Positions 1-8,038 of a stretch of DNA of 64,000 nt are shown here, piece by piece. How positions within the stretch are numbered: the first letter of the stretch is position 1; each line of letters opens with the position of its first letter. The notes below the pieces were generated by a model, which saw nothing but the letters and a program-made list of their open reading frames with translations, made no database searches and was not told the origin of the DNA. The position numbers and the translations under genes are program-made. The DNA is taken from the NCBI GenBank assembly GCA_034421575.1, contig DAOUKG010000066.1, positions 62,001 through 126,000 on the forward strand, read 5' to 3'. The stretch comes from VXLM01 sp034421575. Its GTDB lineage: Bacteria; Chloroflexota; Dehalococcoidia; Lucifugimonadales; VXLM01.

Positions 1-702
1 CAGGCGGGACAGTCCCACGACACCTCGGTAGTGCTCGTTAAGGCGATCAAAGGTGACTTTCGGGATGTCGTTCGGAGCAAACTCGACGGGTGATACGTTT
101 TCGAGCATCGCCGCAATCCATCCCAAGTCCCTGCGAGCCTGTCTTGAACGAAGGCGCATCCCGCCGAGACGCAAGATTGCGGCCTTGATGAGTTGATTCT
201 CGGTGATGTCGTCGGTGAACTCGTCGTAGCGCACCTCGACGGGTAGAGGAATGCCGAACCTCTGACGTATCTGATCGGCAAACCTGATGCGCCCGCGTAC
301 CGTGTGGAGCGCCTCCTCCTCCGTGCGATAGCCGTGCAGCAGCCCGCGCGAAAACGCCCTTCGCGCAGCAGCAGCAAGCGCAAGGGCAAGCGTGTCCGGC
401 GGCGTCTTGGCTTCTTCTTTGAACTTGAATAGCCGCTCTTCTTGGGGCTTGAACACGCCCATGGCATAGCATGCCAGCGAGAGCAGTTGAGGGATGCCGA
501 TCTTGGGCTGTATGAGCACGGACAGGTCGCCGATTTCGAGTGCGCCGACTGTGGAACCGGGCGTGAGGTGATACGCGGCGTCTTCACCGGAGGCGGGCTC
601 TATCGTAAGTGAGGGAACCACTGCGCGGAGGTCGTCACGCTCGGCGGCCGAGAGTGGATGCGGGTTGCTCCGTTCGTACTCTTGCAGGTCAATTTGACGC
701 AT
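1..702 (-). CDS. mcrC: McrC, 5-methylcytosine restriction subunit (partial)
   Basis: Partner of McrB in a type IV (modification-dependent) restriction system; McrC family proteins bring the PD-(D/E)XK nuclease. The frame starts at ATG 702 and stays open to the window edge, so the C-terminal nuclease domain lies outside. About 234 residues are visible, including the family-typical stretches FTDDITENQLIKAA and RLNEHYRG. The start overlaps the mcrB stop by 14 bases, which implies translational coupling. A different-frame ORF in the same interval is a shadow. Function rests on family resemblance and gene order. Confidence 0.88.
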   Translation of the reverse strand, partial: MRQIDLQEYERSNPHPLSAAERDDLRAVVPSLTIEPASGEDAAYHLTPGSTVGALEIGDLSVLIQPKIGIPQLLSLACYAMGVFKPQEERLFKFKEEAKTPPDTLALALAAAARRAFSRGLLHGYRTEEEALHTVRGRIRFADQIRQRFGIPLPVEVRYDEFTDDITENQLIKAAILRLGGMRLRSRQARRDLGWIAAMLENVSPVEFAPNDIPKVTFDRLNEHYRGVVGLSRL

Positions 703-3112
703 CGTTCCCGCCGCCGTCCTCATTTTCCACGTCGTCTTCGCCATTCGCAGAATTAGCATCCGCCTGCGCACTTGCACGGCGCAGCCTGTCGAGGTCGAAT
801 TCGTCGGAAACTTCTTCTCCGCCAAACCGTCGCTCCTCAATGTAGGGGAGGACGCTATGCTTCCAGATTCGCTCGACTACATCCTCGTCAAGCTCGTCCT
901 TCATGAAATAGCTCGGCCCGATGGCAGCGTGTCTGTCGGTCTCCAATAGCTTGTTTGCTTCCTCGACGACGCCGGCCACCCACGTCATGTCCGGATGGTT
1001 AGACTCCAGCCAGCGTCGGAGGACGCCCTTCACCGGCTCTTCGTCTGGGTGGAACTCCACGAAGTAGAACCGCCGTCGTAATGCAAGGTCCACAAGCGCG
1101 ATTGAGCGGTCGGCGGTGTTCATCGTCCCGATGATGTAGAGGTTGGGTGGCAAAGAGAACTTCTTTTCGTCCTCGTCCCGCTGGTACTGAAGCGTGATTT
1201 TCTCGTCGCGGTACTCCAGCAGGAAGTAGAGCTCCCCGAAGACCTTTGCGAGGTTCCCCCGGTTGATCTCGTCAATGATGAGGAAGTGATCCGCGTCTGG
1301 CTCACCCTCAGCACGTTTGGCGGCCTGCAGCAGGGGACCGTCCTTCAAGTCGAATCCAGCCTGCCCATCCTCTGTGAGCGTTGGACGGAAACCGCGCACA
1401 AAGTCCTCGTAAGCGTACGACGGGTGGAACTGTACGAGGGTTACCCGCTCCTCCGACCCCGCGAGATGTTTCGCGAGTGCCTGCGCGACGTAGGTTTTAC
1501 CAGTACCGGGCGGGCCTTGGAAGATGATTTGTTTCTTGTCGGTGAGGAGTTCGCCGATGTTCTCAAGGAAGTTGACGGGGAGATACAACTTAGCGGCTAG
1601 GGACGTGAGGTCGATTGGCGGCGGCGGTGATGTTTCGGGCGGGACGTCTTCTCCCTCGACCGGAGGTTCCGAGAGCGAGGCGACCACCGTCCGATAGGCT
1701 ATCGTCTGCGCGTCGAGGTGGTGGCGCAAGGTAAGTCCTCGCTTCGACGCTTCTTCGATGAGTCGGTCGAGGAAGCCAAGTGCATGTTCGTACAGCGCCG
1801 CCTCGTCCGCGCCTCGCTCCGGCATGTCGTACCCAGTACGCTTGTATGCTTCCGTAAATGCTATGATCTTGAACGGCGGATATTGCTCGGCGTCCAATCC
1901 CATCATCAATACAGACGTGAGGTTCGTGAAGATTCCGGGTCTGCTGGCTACACCCCGGGGAAGTACACCGCTAAATGGGCGAATCCGATCAATGACGCTG
2001 AGGTCGCCCTCTGCCCAGAACGCTTGCAGAGCCTTCACATTATCCGGGGATTCAATGATCCAAACCCTGAATCGATCCGACACTTGCCAAGGCAAGGGAT
2101 GATATTCGAAACCCGTAAGTCCGGCCTTAAGCAGTTGAGGCCATTCGGGTGCACTTTTCAGCACCGCTTCTCGCGCCACTGCCAACTTCTCGCCAATTCC
2201 GTACTTTGAATTTTTCTCACCTTCTATGTCTATAATTCCAGCGTCAACCATCGCTTTGGCGTGTCCGATGAACTCGTCCCAAGGGGTTGACGAAGAAGTG
2301 TCGGAATTCCACTGTGTGTAGATGTCACCGTGGTAGAAATCGAAGTCCCTTCCAAGCTGGGACTCGAGGCCCCGTCGAATGTGGGCCAACTTGCGGTCGA
2401 CGTCGGGTATTTCCTCAGTGACGAAATGGGCAAAGGCGTTTGCCTCGGCGATTTTCTTCTTGTGGTCAGCGGAAACGGTCGCTTCAAAGGTATCGGGGTG
2501 TACAAGGTGCAGGAGAGCTTCCAACTGAGGCCAATGTGAATAAGGTCTTTCACGGAACAACTCACCTTGAAGCTCAAGCTGTACTATGAAGTCTTTGAAG
2601 GCCCAGGGGTCATTGAGCAATCGTTGGCGTTCGCCCTGCTCTCGCTCTTTCCACTGATCAACGAACTCAATGAGAAATCCAACCATGAACGGCAGTAAGC
2701 TACTGTAAGCTGCCCCGATTCTTGCGATGCCAGGCGTCAGCCCGGCCACAAGGTCATCAGGAATGGTTATCTGCTGCCCCGACCACTTAAGTGTTTCATT
2801 AATGTGCCGTATTTTGGTGTCGCTCCTCATGCCATCACGCCAGATGAATAGGAAATGCACGTAGAGCACTTCCACCATCAACTGGTAGACCTCAGGAGAT
2901 CTGCCCGACAACTGATCTTCAAGCTTCATGTAGAAGTTGCGTTTGCTTGTGTCCGGATTGTCCAAATAGCACTCACGTAGTTGGCCAAGCAACTCCCTCG
3001 TCCAGATAGGCTTGCCCGGTGTGAAGAGCGAGTCGCTCTTGTGCAGGGCGCAATCGACCCACTTCTCGGCAGCGGCGTAGACGTTTTTAGCGTCGGGTTT
3101 TCTTGATCCCAT
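689..3112 (-). CDS. mcrB: McrB-type AAA+ GTPase, restriction system motor
   Basis: An 807-residue NTPase expected to form hexamers and to drive McrC-dependent cleavage of modified DNA. The AAA+ module is C-terminal: Walker A GPPGTGKT near residue 531, Walker B FLIIDEINRGN near 611, and sensor-1 GTMNTADRSIALVD near 660 followed by RRRF. The first ~500 residues match no domain I recognise; in this family that part carries target recognition, so the modification it senses is open. The last ~35 residues are acidic and low complexity. mcrC follows with a 14-base overlap. The closest upstream sequence is a repeat-rich spacer. Confidence 0.9.
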   Translation of the reverse strand: MGSRKPDAKNVYAAAEKWVDCALHKSDSLFTPGKPIWTRELLGQLRECYLDNPDTSKRNFYMKLEDQLSGRSPEVYQLMVEVLYVHFLFIWRDGMRSDTKIRHINETLKWSGQQITIPDDLVAGLTPGIARIGAAYSSLLPFMVGFLIEFVDQWKEREQGERQRLLNDPWAFKDFIVQLELQGELFRERPYSHWPQLEALLHLVHPDTFEATVSADHKKKIAEANAFAHFVTEEIPDVDRKLAHIRRGLESQLGRDFDFYHGDIYTQWNSDTSSSTPWDEFIGHAKAMVDAGIIDIEGEKNSKYGIGEKLAVAREAVLKSAPEWPQLLKAGLTGFEYHPLPWQVSDRFRVWIIESPDNVKALQAFWAEGDLSVIDRIRPFSGVLPRGVASRPGIFTNLTSVLMMGLDAEQYPPFKIIAFTEAYKRTGYDMPERGADEAALYEHALGFLDRLIEEASKRGLTLRHHLDAQTIAYRTVVASLSEPPVEGEDVPPETSPPPPIDLTSLAAKLYLPVNFLENIGELLTDKKQIIFQGPPGTGKTYVAQALAKHLAGSEERVTLVQFHPSYAYEDFVRGFRPTLTEDGQAGFDLKDGPLLQAAKRAEGEPDADHFLIIDEINRGNLAKVFGELYFLLEYRDEKITLQYQRDEDEKKFSLPPNLYIIGTMNTADRSIALVDLALRRRFYFVEFHPDEEPVKGVLRRWLESNHPDMTWVAGVVEEANKLLETDRHAAIGPSYFMKDELDEDVVERIWKHSVLPYIEERRFGGEEVSDEFDLDRLRRASAQADANSANGEDDVENEDGGGNDASN

Positions 3113-3199
3113 GGTTCTCCTTCGCGGCGGTGTGCGTGGGGCAGCTGCGTTCTATTGTAGCGAGTCACGGTACGAAGTCCAAAGTGGGGACGGCTAGGG

Positions 3200-3363
3200 G
3201 TAAGTGTTCAGGGTTGGTGTGGGGAACACCCTCACCCCCGTATCGAGTACGGGGCAGGCTCTAGCCCTCTCCCGCGAACGGGAGAGGGGATTAAGATTCC
3301 CGCCCACGCGGGAAGACGGTGGGCTGTGTGTCTCGAGCACTCTCATGAAGTCTGAATAGTTGG
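3200..3363 (+). mobile_element. Miniature inverted-repeat element, copy A
   Basis: Left end GTAAGTGTTCAGGGTTGGTG; right end CTCATGAAGTCTGAATAGTTGG, whose complement begins with the same TRTTCAGA core. The interior carries the CCCTCACCCC...GGGAGAGGGG block and a CCCGCCCACGCGGG palindrome. GGCTAGG at 3192-3198 recurs at 3364-3370, which fits an 8-bp target duplication with one change. No ORF inside. It lies in the mcrB upstream spacer. Confidence 0.7.
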
Positions 3364-3470
3364 GGCTAGGAGAGTCGCATCAAGCGGAGGCTAGGCGGAA
3401 GCTGCTGCTCGTGAGGGGAGTGTTGCGGGGGCCGGCAACGTTACGATAACAACGAAAAAATCTCGAAAAG

Positions 3471-3500
3471 TGTTGCATTCTGTTGCATTTTGTTGCATTT
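3471..3500 (+). repeat. Three tandem decamers TGTTGCATT(T/C)
   Basis: Exactly three head-to-tail 10-base units in an AT-rich patch about 360 bases upstream of mcrB. A related TTGCAA lies at about 3517. The one-helical-turn period would suit cooperative protein binding, but no function is shown. Confidence 0.6.
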
Positions 3501-3768
3501 TTCTTGTTATTGTCAAGTTGCAACAGTCTTTCCCGGAGGGGTATGCACAGGAGTTCCCTCTCGGTGGAGCAACCGGTGGGACGGTATGTGATCTTCCGAT
3601 GTTTGGGGCATGCCTCTTGCTGTCATGAGTCTATGATAGGTCGTATGTTCTTGTTCGTCAAATCGGGGTACGGATGGGAGACCGTAGATTCGGCAGAAAG
3701 TAGAAATGTATTGCGTAGGGGGTGGCGGCGTGTTGTGGGACGGGGCGAGTATGTGGGCGCTTTCGCCT

Positions 3769-3880
3769 GTAATTGTTCAGAGTTGATGAGGTGAACCTCC
3801 CCGCCCCTATGGATACCCGCTTTCGCGGGTATGACGGTGGCTGTGTGTGTTGGGCGTTCTCACGAAGTCTGAACAGTTTT
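3769..3880 (+). mobile_element. Miniature inverted-repeat element, copy B
   Basis: Left end GTAATTGTTCAGAGTTGATG and right end CTCACGAAGTCTGAACAG, with the GGATACCCGCTTTCGCGGGT palindrome between. It is the same family as copy A but lacks the long CCCTCACCCC block. Target duplication is unclear: TTTCGCCT on the left and TTTTGCCT on the right differ by one base but overlap the right end differently. Confidence 0.65.
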
Positions 3881-3925
3881 GCCTGAGGGGGTATCTAATG
3901 GATCAGGCGAAGCCGTTCGTGGTGA

Positions 3926-3950
3926 GCCCTTCGACAGGCTCAGGGTGAAC
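3926..3950 (-). repeat. Dispersed GTTCGCCCTGAGC-type repeat, reverse copy
   Basis: GCCCTTCGACAGGCTCAGGG followed by TGAAC. The same short palindromic repeat occurs forward at 9270, 18815 and 45338. It is always intergenic here. Confidence 0.6.
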
Positions 3951-4033
3951 GGGGGCTTATTGGATACCCACAAAGAGGGACGCAGACGATTTCAGATGTC
4001 TATCAGACTCATGTCAAGACAATCAGCTTGAGG

Positions 4034-4111
4034 ATGAGTGTTCAGGGTTCGTGAGGTGAACCTCCCCGCCCTTCTGGATTCCGGCCTTCGCCGGAATGAC
4101 AGTGTGGGGTA
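4034..4111 (+). mobile_element. Miniature element, left half only (copy C)
   Basis: GTGTTCAGGGTTCGTGAGG followed by the GGATTCCGGCCTTCGCCGGA palindrome and ATGACAGTG. The CTCATGAAGTCTGAACAG right end is not found downstream, so this copy is a truncated remnant. Confidence 0.55.
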
Positions 4112-4183
4112 TTACGGCCTATTTTCGTACGAATCGTTCATGTCGGCTGCTACCGACAATGAAAATGCGTTGACACAGAAGAA

Positions 4184-4204
4184 GGGCAACCACAAGGGTT
4201 GCCC
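4184..4204. terminator. Hairpin GGGCAACC-ACAAG-GGTTGCCC
   Basis: A perfect 8-bp stem with a short loop, about 190 bases past the aminotransferase stop. No T-run follows, so it may be a dispersed palindromic repeat rather than a true terminator. No gene is convincing between 3113 and 4390. Confidence 0.35.
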
Positions 4205-4390
4205 CTACCAGAGGTTGACCGGGGTTATTTTCAGAGGAATGGCGGATAGGGCTCGGGTGCGTATCACGAGTTTATGGCGCAGTCATGGTGAACCGGCATA
4301 CTATATTTGCAAGTGCGGAGTGCCTGGGATGACGTGTTTCCTGATTGGCAGGAGGGACGCCGGTCATAGCCGCGCTGTTCCTCGTTCTTT

Positions 4391-5572
4391 CTACCTCGCC
4401 GCCTCGAATGCCGCGCGGAAGCCCGGCAGTGAACCCTCCAGCGTCGCGTCGGTGACGCAGTACGATATGCGGAAGTGGCCGGGTCCACCGAACCCACTTC
4501 CCGGGACAACCAGGACGCGATTGTCTCTGAGCATGCCCGTGAACTCGACGTCGTCGTCGATGGGGGCCTTCGGGAACATGTAGAACGCGCCCTGCGGCTT
4601 TACGACCTCGTAGCCGATGTCCGTGAGGGCGCCGTGCATGAAGTCGCGCTGCGCCTCGTATTTGGCAACGTCTACCGTGACCGACTGCAGGTTCTTGACG
4701 ATGTGCTGCATCAGCGCGGGCGCGTTGACGAAACCGAGCGTCCGGTTGCAGAAGGTGAGTCCATCGATGAGCTCCTCCCTGTCGGCGTACTCAGGGTTGA
4801 CGGCGATGAACCCGATGCGCTCTCCCGGCAGCGCGAGGTCCTTCGAGTGCGACGTTGCGACGATGCTGCGAGGGTGGTGTTTGAAGATGTGGGGGTACTC
4901 AAGGCCGTCGAACAGTATCTTGCGATAGGGCTCATCGCTGACGAGGAACACCTCCGTTCCCAGTTCGGCCTCGCGCTTGCGGACCACCTCGCCCATCTCG
5001 GCAAGCACCTCGCGGCCGTACACCACTCCCGTTGGGTTGTTCGGCGAGCTGGTAAGGACGATCCGGGTCTTCGGGCCGATGGCGTCCGCCAGCGCGTCGA
5101 GGTCGGGTAGAAAATTCTCGTCGGCCGGGACGACCTTGCACGTCGCCCCGTGGTTGTCGGCATAGAAGAAGTACTCGACGAAGTATGGCGCGAAGATGAC
5201 GACCTCGTCACCCGGATCGAGAAGGGTGCGCATGACGACGTTGAGCCCGCCGCCTGCCCCGACCGTCATGAGAATCTCGTCGGCGGTGAAGGGCAGGGCG
5301 GTCTCCCTGCTCAACTCATCGGCGACGGCGGCGCGGGTATCCACGTGTCCGGCGTTGGGCATGTAGCGGTGCAGTCCAGGCGGAGGATCGTTGGCGAACC
5401 GTCGGAGCTCGTCGTAGAACTCAGGAGGCGGCTGCATGATCGGGTTGCCGAGCGACAGGTCGAAGACGTTCTCCTCCCCGTACTGCTGCTTGAGGGCGAT
5501 GCCCTCCTCGAACATCCGCCGGATCCACGATCCCTGCTCCATGAACTGCTTGATCTTCTTCGACACCGCCAT
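4391..5572 (-). CDS. Class I/II PLP-dependent aminotransferase
   Basis: A 393-residue fold-type I aminotransferase, full length for the family. It has SSPNNPTGVVYG (substrate/PLP Asn), VSDEPYRK (Asp-Tyr pair) and SHSKDLALPGERIG, with the PLP lysine near residue 240 and the Arg of the carboxylate site near the C-terminus (FRISYCV). The start ATG has a GGGAGG Shine-Dalgarno. It stands alone, flanked by repeat-rich spacers. The amino donor cannot be read from sequence; aspartate- or alanine-type enzymes in this subfamily are both possible. Confidence 0.85.
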   Translation of the reverse strand: MAVSKKIKQFMEQGSWIRRMFEEGIALKQQYGEENVFDLSLGNPIMQPPPEFYDELRRFANDPPPGLHRYMPNAGHVDTRAAVADELSRETALPFTADEILMTVGAGGGLNVVMRTLLDPGDEVVIFAPYFVEYFFYADNHGATCKVVPADENFLPDLDALADAIGPKTRIVLTSSPNNPTGVVYGREVLAEMGEVVRKREAELGTEVFLVSDEPYRKILFDGLEYPHIFKHHPRSIVATSHSKDLALPGERIGFIAVNPEYADREELIDGLTFCNRTLGFVNAPALMQHIVKNLQSVTVDVAKYEAQRDFMHGALTDIGYEVVKPQGAFYMFPKAPIDDDVEFTGMLRDNRVLVVPGSGFGGPGHFRISYCVTDATLEGSLPGFRAAFEAAR

Positions 5573-5697
5573 TGCCTTCGCCTCCCAATGTCTGACTGAA
5601 GGGCGAATGTATCAACGGGGAGAGGAGATGGCAAGCAGAAAATAGCGTCCTGTCTTTGAAGTTCGTTGCATAGAGAAGGGGGCGTGACACGGAAGAA

Positions 5698-5738
5698 TCA
5701 CCCTCACCCCAGCCCTCTCCCACGACGGGAGAGGGGGT
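5698..5738 (+). repeat. CCCTCACCCC...GGGAGAGGG dispersed repeat
   Basis: CCCTCACCCCAGCCCTCTCC then CACGACGGGAGAGGGGG: an inverted-repeat block shared with the interiors of the miniature elements at 3230, 7850, 10410 and 10630. The rest of the 385-base gap 5573-5957 holds no gene that I can support. Confidence 0.55.
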
Positions 5739-5909
5739 AAGAGGAGGAGATTCACTGCAGAGCGAGCAGAGTGGAGAGAAGGAGCGGACTTGGAGAGGCA
5801 GTTACTCTCTCATACGCGGCCCCATGCTCGGGGCGTAACGCTGCTCAGGGTGAACGAAAGGGACAGTCCACTTGCGATTTTGGAAAGGCCGCGGTTCCAG
5901 AGTATCCAA

Positions 5910-5939
5910 CTGATACGGCGGCTCCCCCCGTGCTACAAT
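5910..5939 (+). promoter_or_regulatory. Candidate sigma-70 promoter for the cysteine desulfurase
   Basis: CTGATA, 18-base spacer, then TACAAT at 5934-5939, about 18 bases before the ATG. A start just downstream would give a very short leader. No good Shine-Dalgarno precedes this ATG. Confidence 0.35.
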
Positions 5940-5957
5940 GTGGGCACCGGTTGAACG

Positions 5958-7154
5958 ATGGATAATTCGACGAAAACCATCTATATGGACCATGCCGCCA
6001 CGACTCCCTTGCGCCCCGAGGCGCTGGAGGCGATGCTGCCGTACTTCGGCGTCAGCTTCGGCAATCCGTCCGGCATCTACACGCTTGCCCAGGAGGGGCG
6101 CAAGGCCGTTGACGACGCCCGCGAAACGGTTGGACAGGTGCTTGGGGCCCGCATGAGCGAAGTGGTCTTCACCAGCGGCGGGACGGAGTCGGACAACACG
6201 GCCATCAGGGGAGCGGCTCTCGCGCTCAAGAGCACCGGCAATCACATCATCACGACCGGCATCGAGCACCACGCTGTGCTCCACACGTGCCATTCCCTCG
6301 AACAGGCGGGCTTCGACGTGACGTACCTGGACGTCGATTCGGACGGACTGGTCGATCCCGACGACGTCGGCAGGGCGATCACCGACCGGACCGTCGTTGT
6401 GAGCATCATGTACGCCAACAACGAGATCGGCACCGTGCAGCCGATACCGGAGATATCGAAGGTGGTCTCGTCCGAGGCCAAGCGGCGAGGGCGCACCATC
6501 GTCATGCACACCGACGCCGTGCAGGGAGCGGGATACCTCGACCTCAACGCGCGTTCGCTCGGAGTGGACATGCTGAGCCTGTCGGCGCACAAGTTCAAGG
6601 GCCCCAAGGGCGTCGGCGTTCTCTACGTGCGTCGCGGAACGCCCCTCGAGGCCCAGCAGACGGGTGGGGGACAGGAGCGACAGCGACGCTCCGGCACGGA
6701 GAACGTGCCCGGCATCGTCGGCGCGTCCGTGGCGTTGAGCATGGCGGAGGCCGAGCGTGACGAGGCTGTCGCCCATACGGGCAGGCTGCGCGACCGGATC
6801 GTGCAATCGATATTCGAGCGTGTCGACAAGGTCCGATTGAACGGCCACCGCACTCAACGCTTGCCGAATAACGCCAACCTGTCGTTCGAGCACATCGAGG
6901 GCGAGCCTGTCCTGCTTGGACTCGACCTGGCGGGAATCAGCGCCTCAAGCGGCAGCGCGTGCTCATCGGCGTCGCTCGAACCGTCACACGTGCTCACCGC
7001 CATCGGCCTGACCGCAGAGCAGGCACAGGGGAGCTTGCGCATAACGCTCGGCATGGACAACACCGACGAGGAGGTCGACTACCTGCTCGACGTGCTGCCT
7101 GGGCTCGTCCACAAACTGAGGGGAATGCCTTCTCTGTCGGCGGTCGGAGGATAA
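5958..7154 (+). CDS. Cysteine desulfurase (NifS/IscS family)
   Basis: A 398-residue PLP enzyme that takes sulfur from L-cysteine as an enzyme persulfide, for Fe-S clusters, thiolated tRNA or cofactors. The N-terminus reads IYMDHAATTPLRPEALEAM; the PLP lysine is K212 in SLSAHKFKGPKG; the persulfide cysteine is C335 in SSGSACSSASLE, with the long active-loop form typical of IscS/NifS rather than SufS. Thioredoxin follows 117 bases later. It could also release selenium from selenocysteine, which is worth noting with tRNA-Sec nearby, but that link is inference. Confidence 0.92.
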   Translation: MDNSTKTIYMDHAATTPLRPEALEAMLPYFGVSFGNPSGIYTLAQEGRKAVDDARETVGQVLGARMSEVVFTSGGTESDNTAIRGAALALKSTGNHIITTGIEHHAVLHTCHSLEQAGFDVTYLDVDSDGLVDPDDVGRAITDRTVVVSIMYANNEIGTVQPIPEISKVVSSEAKRRGRTIVMHTDAVQGAGYLDLNARSLGVDMLSLSAHKFKGPKGVGVLYVRRGTPLEAQQTGGGQERQRRSGTENVPGIVGASVALSMAEAERDEAVAHTGRLRDRIVQSIFERVDKVRLNGHRTQRLPNNANLSFEHIEGEPVLLGLDLAGISASSGSACSSASLEPSHVLTAIGLTAEQAQGSLRITLGMDNTDEEVDYLLDVLPGLVHKLRGMPSLSAVGG

Positions 7155-7271
7155 ATCCCCACGCCTGACGCAGCATCAAATACTATAGAAGGACTCGTGC
7201 GGCAAACGGACCGGCGATAATCGGCGAAATAGCCACCCCAACCCCGCACCAGCAAATCAACTGGAGGAATC

Positions 7272-7598
7272 ATGGCACATCCAACCGAAGTAACTGACGC
7301 GACATTCGAAGACGAGGTCATCAACTCTGACATCCCGGTGCTCGTGGACTTCTGGGCCGACTGGTGCGGACCCTGCAAGATGATCGCGCCCATCGTCAAC
7401 GACCTCTCCGAGGAGTACGACGGCAGGATCAAGGTCGCCAAGCTGGACGTGGACGCGAGTCCGCAGTCGGCGATGAAGTACGGTGTGCGCAGCATCCCCA
7501 CGCTGCTCATCTTCAAGGGCGGCAGCCCCGTCGACACCATCATAGGAGCAGTGCCGCGAGGCAAGCTCAAGGGCGCGATGGAAGCGGCGCTCAGCTAA
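7272..7598 (+). CDS. trxA: Thioredoxin
   Basis: A 108-residue single-domain thioredoxin, the standard length. The redox motif is WCGPC with C32 and C35, and the cis-Pro loop reads RSIPTLL. It reduces protein disulfides in the cytoplasm; there is no signal peptide. The start ATG has GGAGG seven bases upstream. It is followed by a strong hairpin, so it ends its own transcript. Confidence 0.95.
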   Translation: MAHPTEVTDATFEDEVINSDIPVLVDFWADWCGPCKMIAPIVNDLSEEYDGRIKVAKLDVDASPQSAMKYGVRSIPTLLIFKGGSPVDTIIGAVPRGKLKGAMEAALS

Positions 7599-7606
7599 CC
7601 TACACG

Positions 7607-7656
7607 CAAAAAGACGGGCAGGGGAGCCTTGAATGCGCCCTCCTGCCCGCGTCTTC
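7607..7656 (+). terminator. Terminator-like hairpin after trxA
   Basis: GACGGGCAGGGGAG pairs with CTCCTGCCCGCGTC (one bulged base), with AAAAA before and TCTT after. Placed 14 bases past the trxA stop and 22 bases before tRNA-Sec. Confidence 0.6.
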
Positions 7657-7677
7657 GCACTTACCCTCACACCTCGC

Positions 7678-7775
7678 GGGAGTGGATGGGCTCCGGTGGG
7701 CCCTGCGGTCTTCAAAATCGTTGGTCCCGGTGCTTCCACCGGGACGGTGGGTTCGACTCCCTCACGCTCCCGCCA
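7678..7775 (+). tRNA. selC: tRNA-Sec (anticodon TCA)
   Basis: 98 nt with encoded CCA. It has the selenocysteine tRNA hallmarks: anticodon loop CTTCAAA, an extended D stem (GGGCTC...GGGCCC), a 9-bp variable-arm stem GTCCCGGTG/CACCGGGAC with CTTC loop, GGTTCGACTCC T-loop region and discriminator G. The acceptor pairs GGGAGTG with CGCTCCC, with an imperfect last pair. It implies SelA/SelB/SelD and selenoproteins elsewhere; none is visible in the window. Confidence 0.93.
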
Positions 7776-7799
7776 GTTTCCCTGCAAGCCCACCAACCA

Positions 7800-7916
7800 C
7801 CGTCATTCCCGCGTAGGCGGGAATCCAATCCCCTCTGCCGTTCGCGGGAGAGGGCTAGAGCCTGCCCCATTGCAGGATGGGGGTGAGGGCTGTCCTACCC
7901 CCTACATCACCCCCGT
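7800..7916 (-). repeat. Reverse-orientation remnant of the miniature-element interior
   Basis: CGTCATTCCCGCGTAGGCGG and the block ending GGGGGTGAGGG match the complement of the interior of copy A. No terminal TTCAGACTTC ends are present. The rest of 7776-8038 holds no gene. Confidence 0.5.
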
Positions 7917-8038
7917 TCGCTGACAACAGCTAGACCGATTCATGGAATTCCGATAGAATTCCCGTTCGATTGGGTACCGTTCGTGCGAAATTCGTGGTAA
8001 TGTGACTTATTAAGCACCCATACACGGGAGGGTTAACG

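Noticed and set aside
47..472. 141-codon minus-strand ORF at the left edge
   Set aside because: It lies in another frame of mcrC, whose own frame is open from 702 to the edge and has family motifs.
3483..3794. 103-codon ORF upstream of mcrB
   Set aside because: It starts inside the decamer array, ends inside a miniature element, has no ribosome site or recognisable domain, and has an erratic composition.
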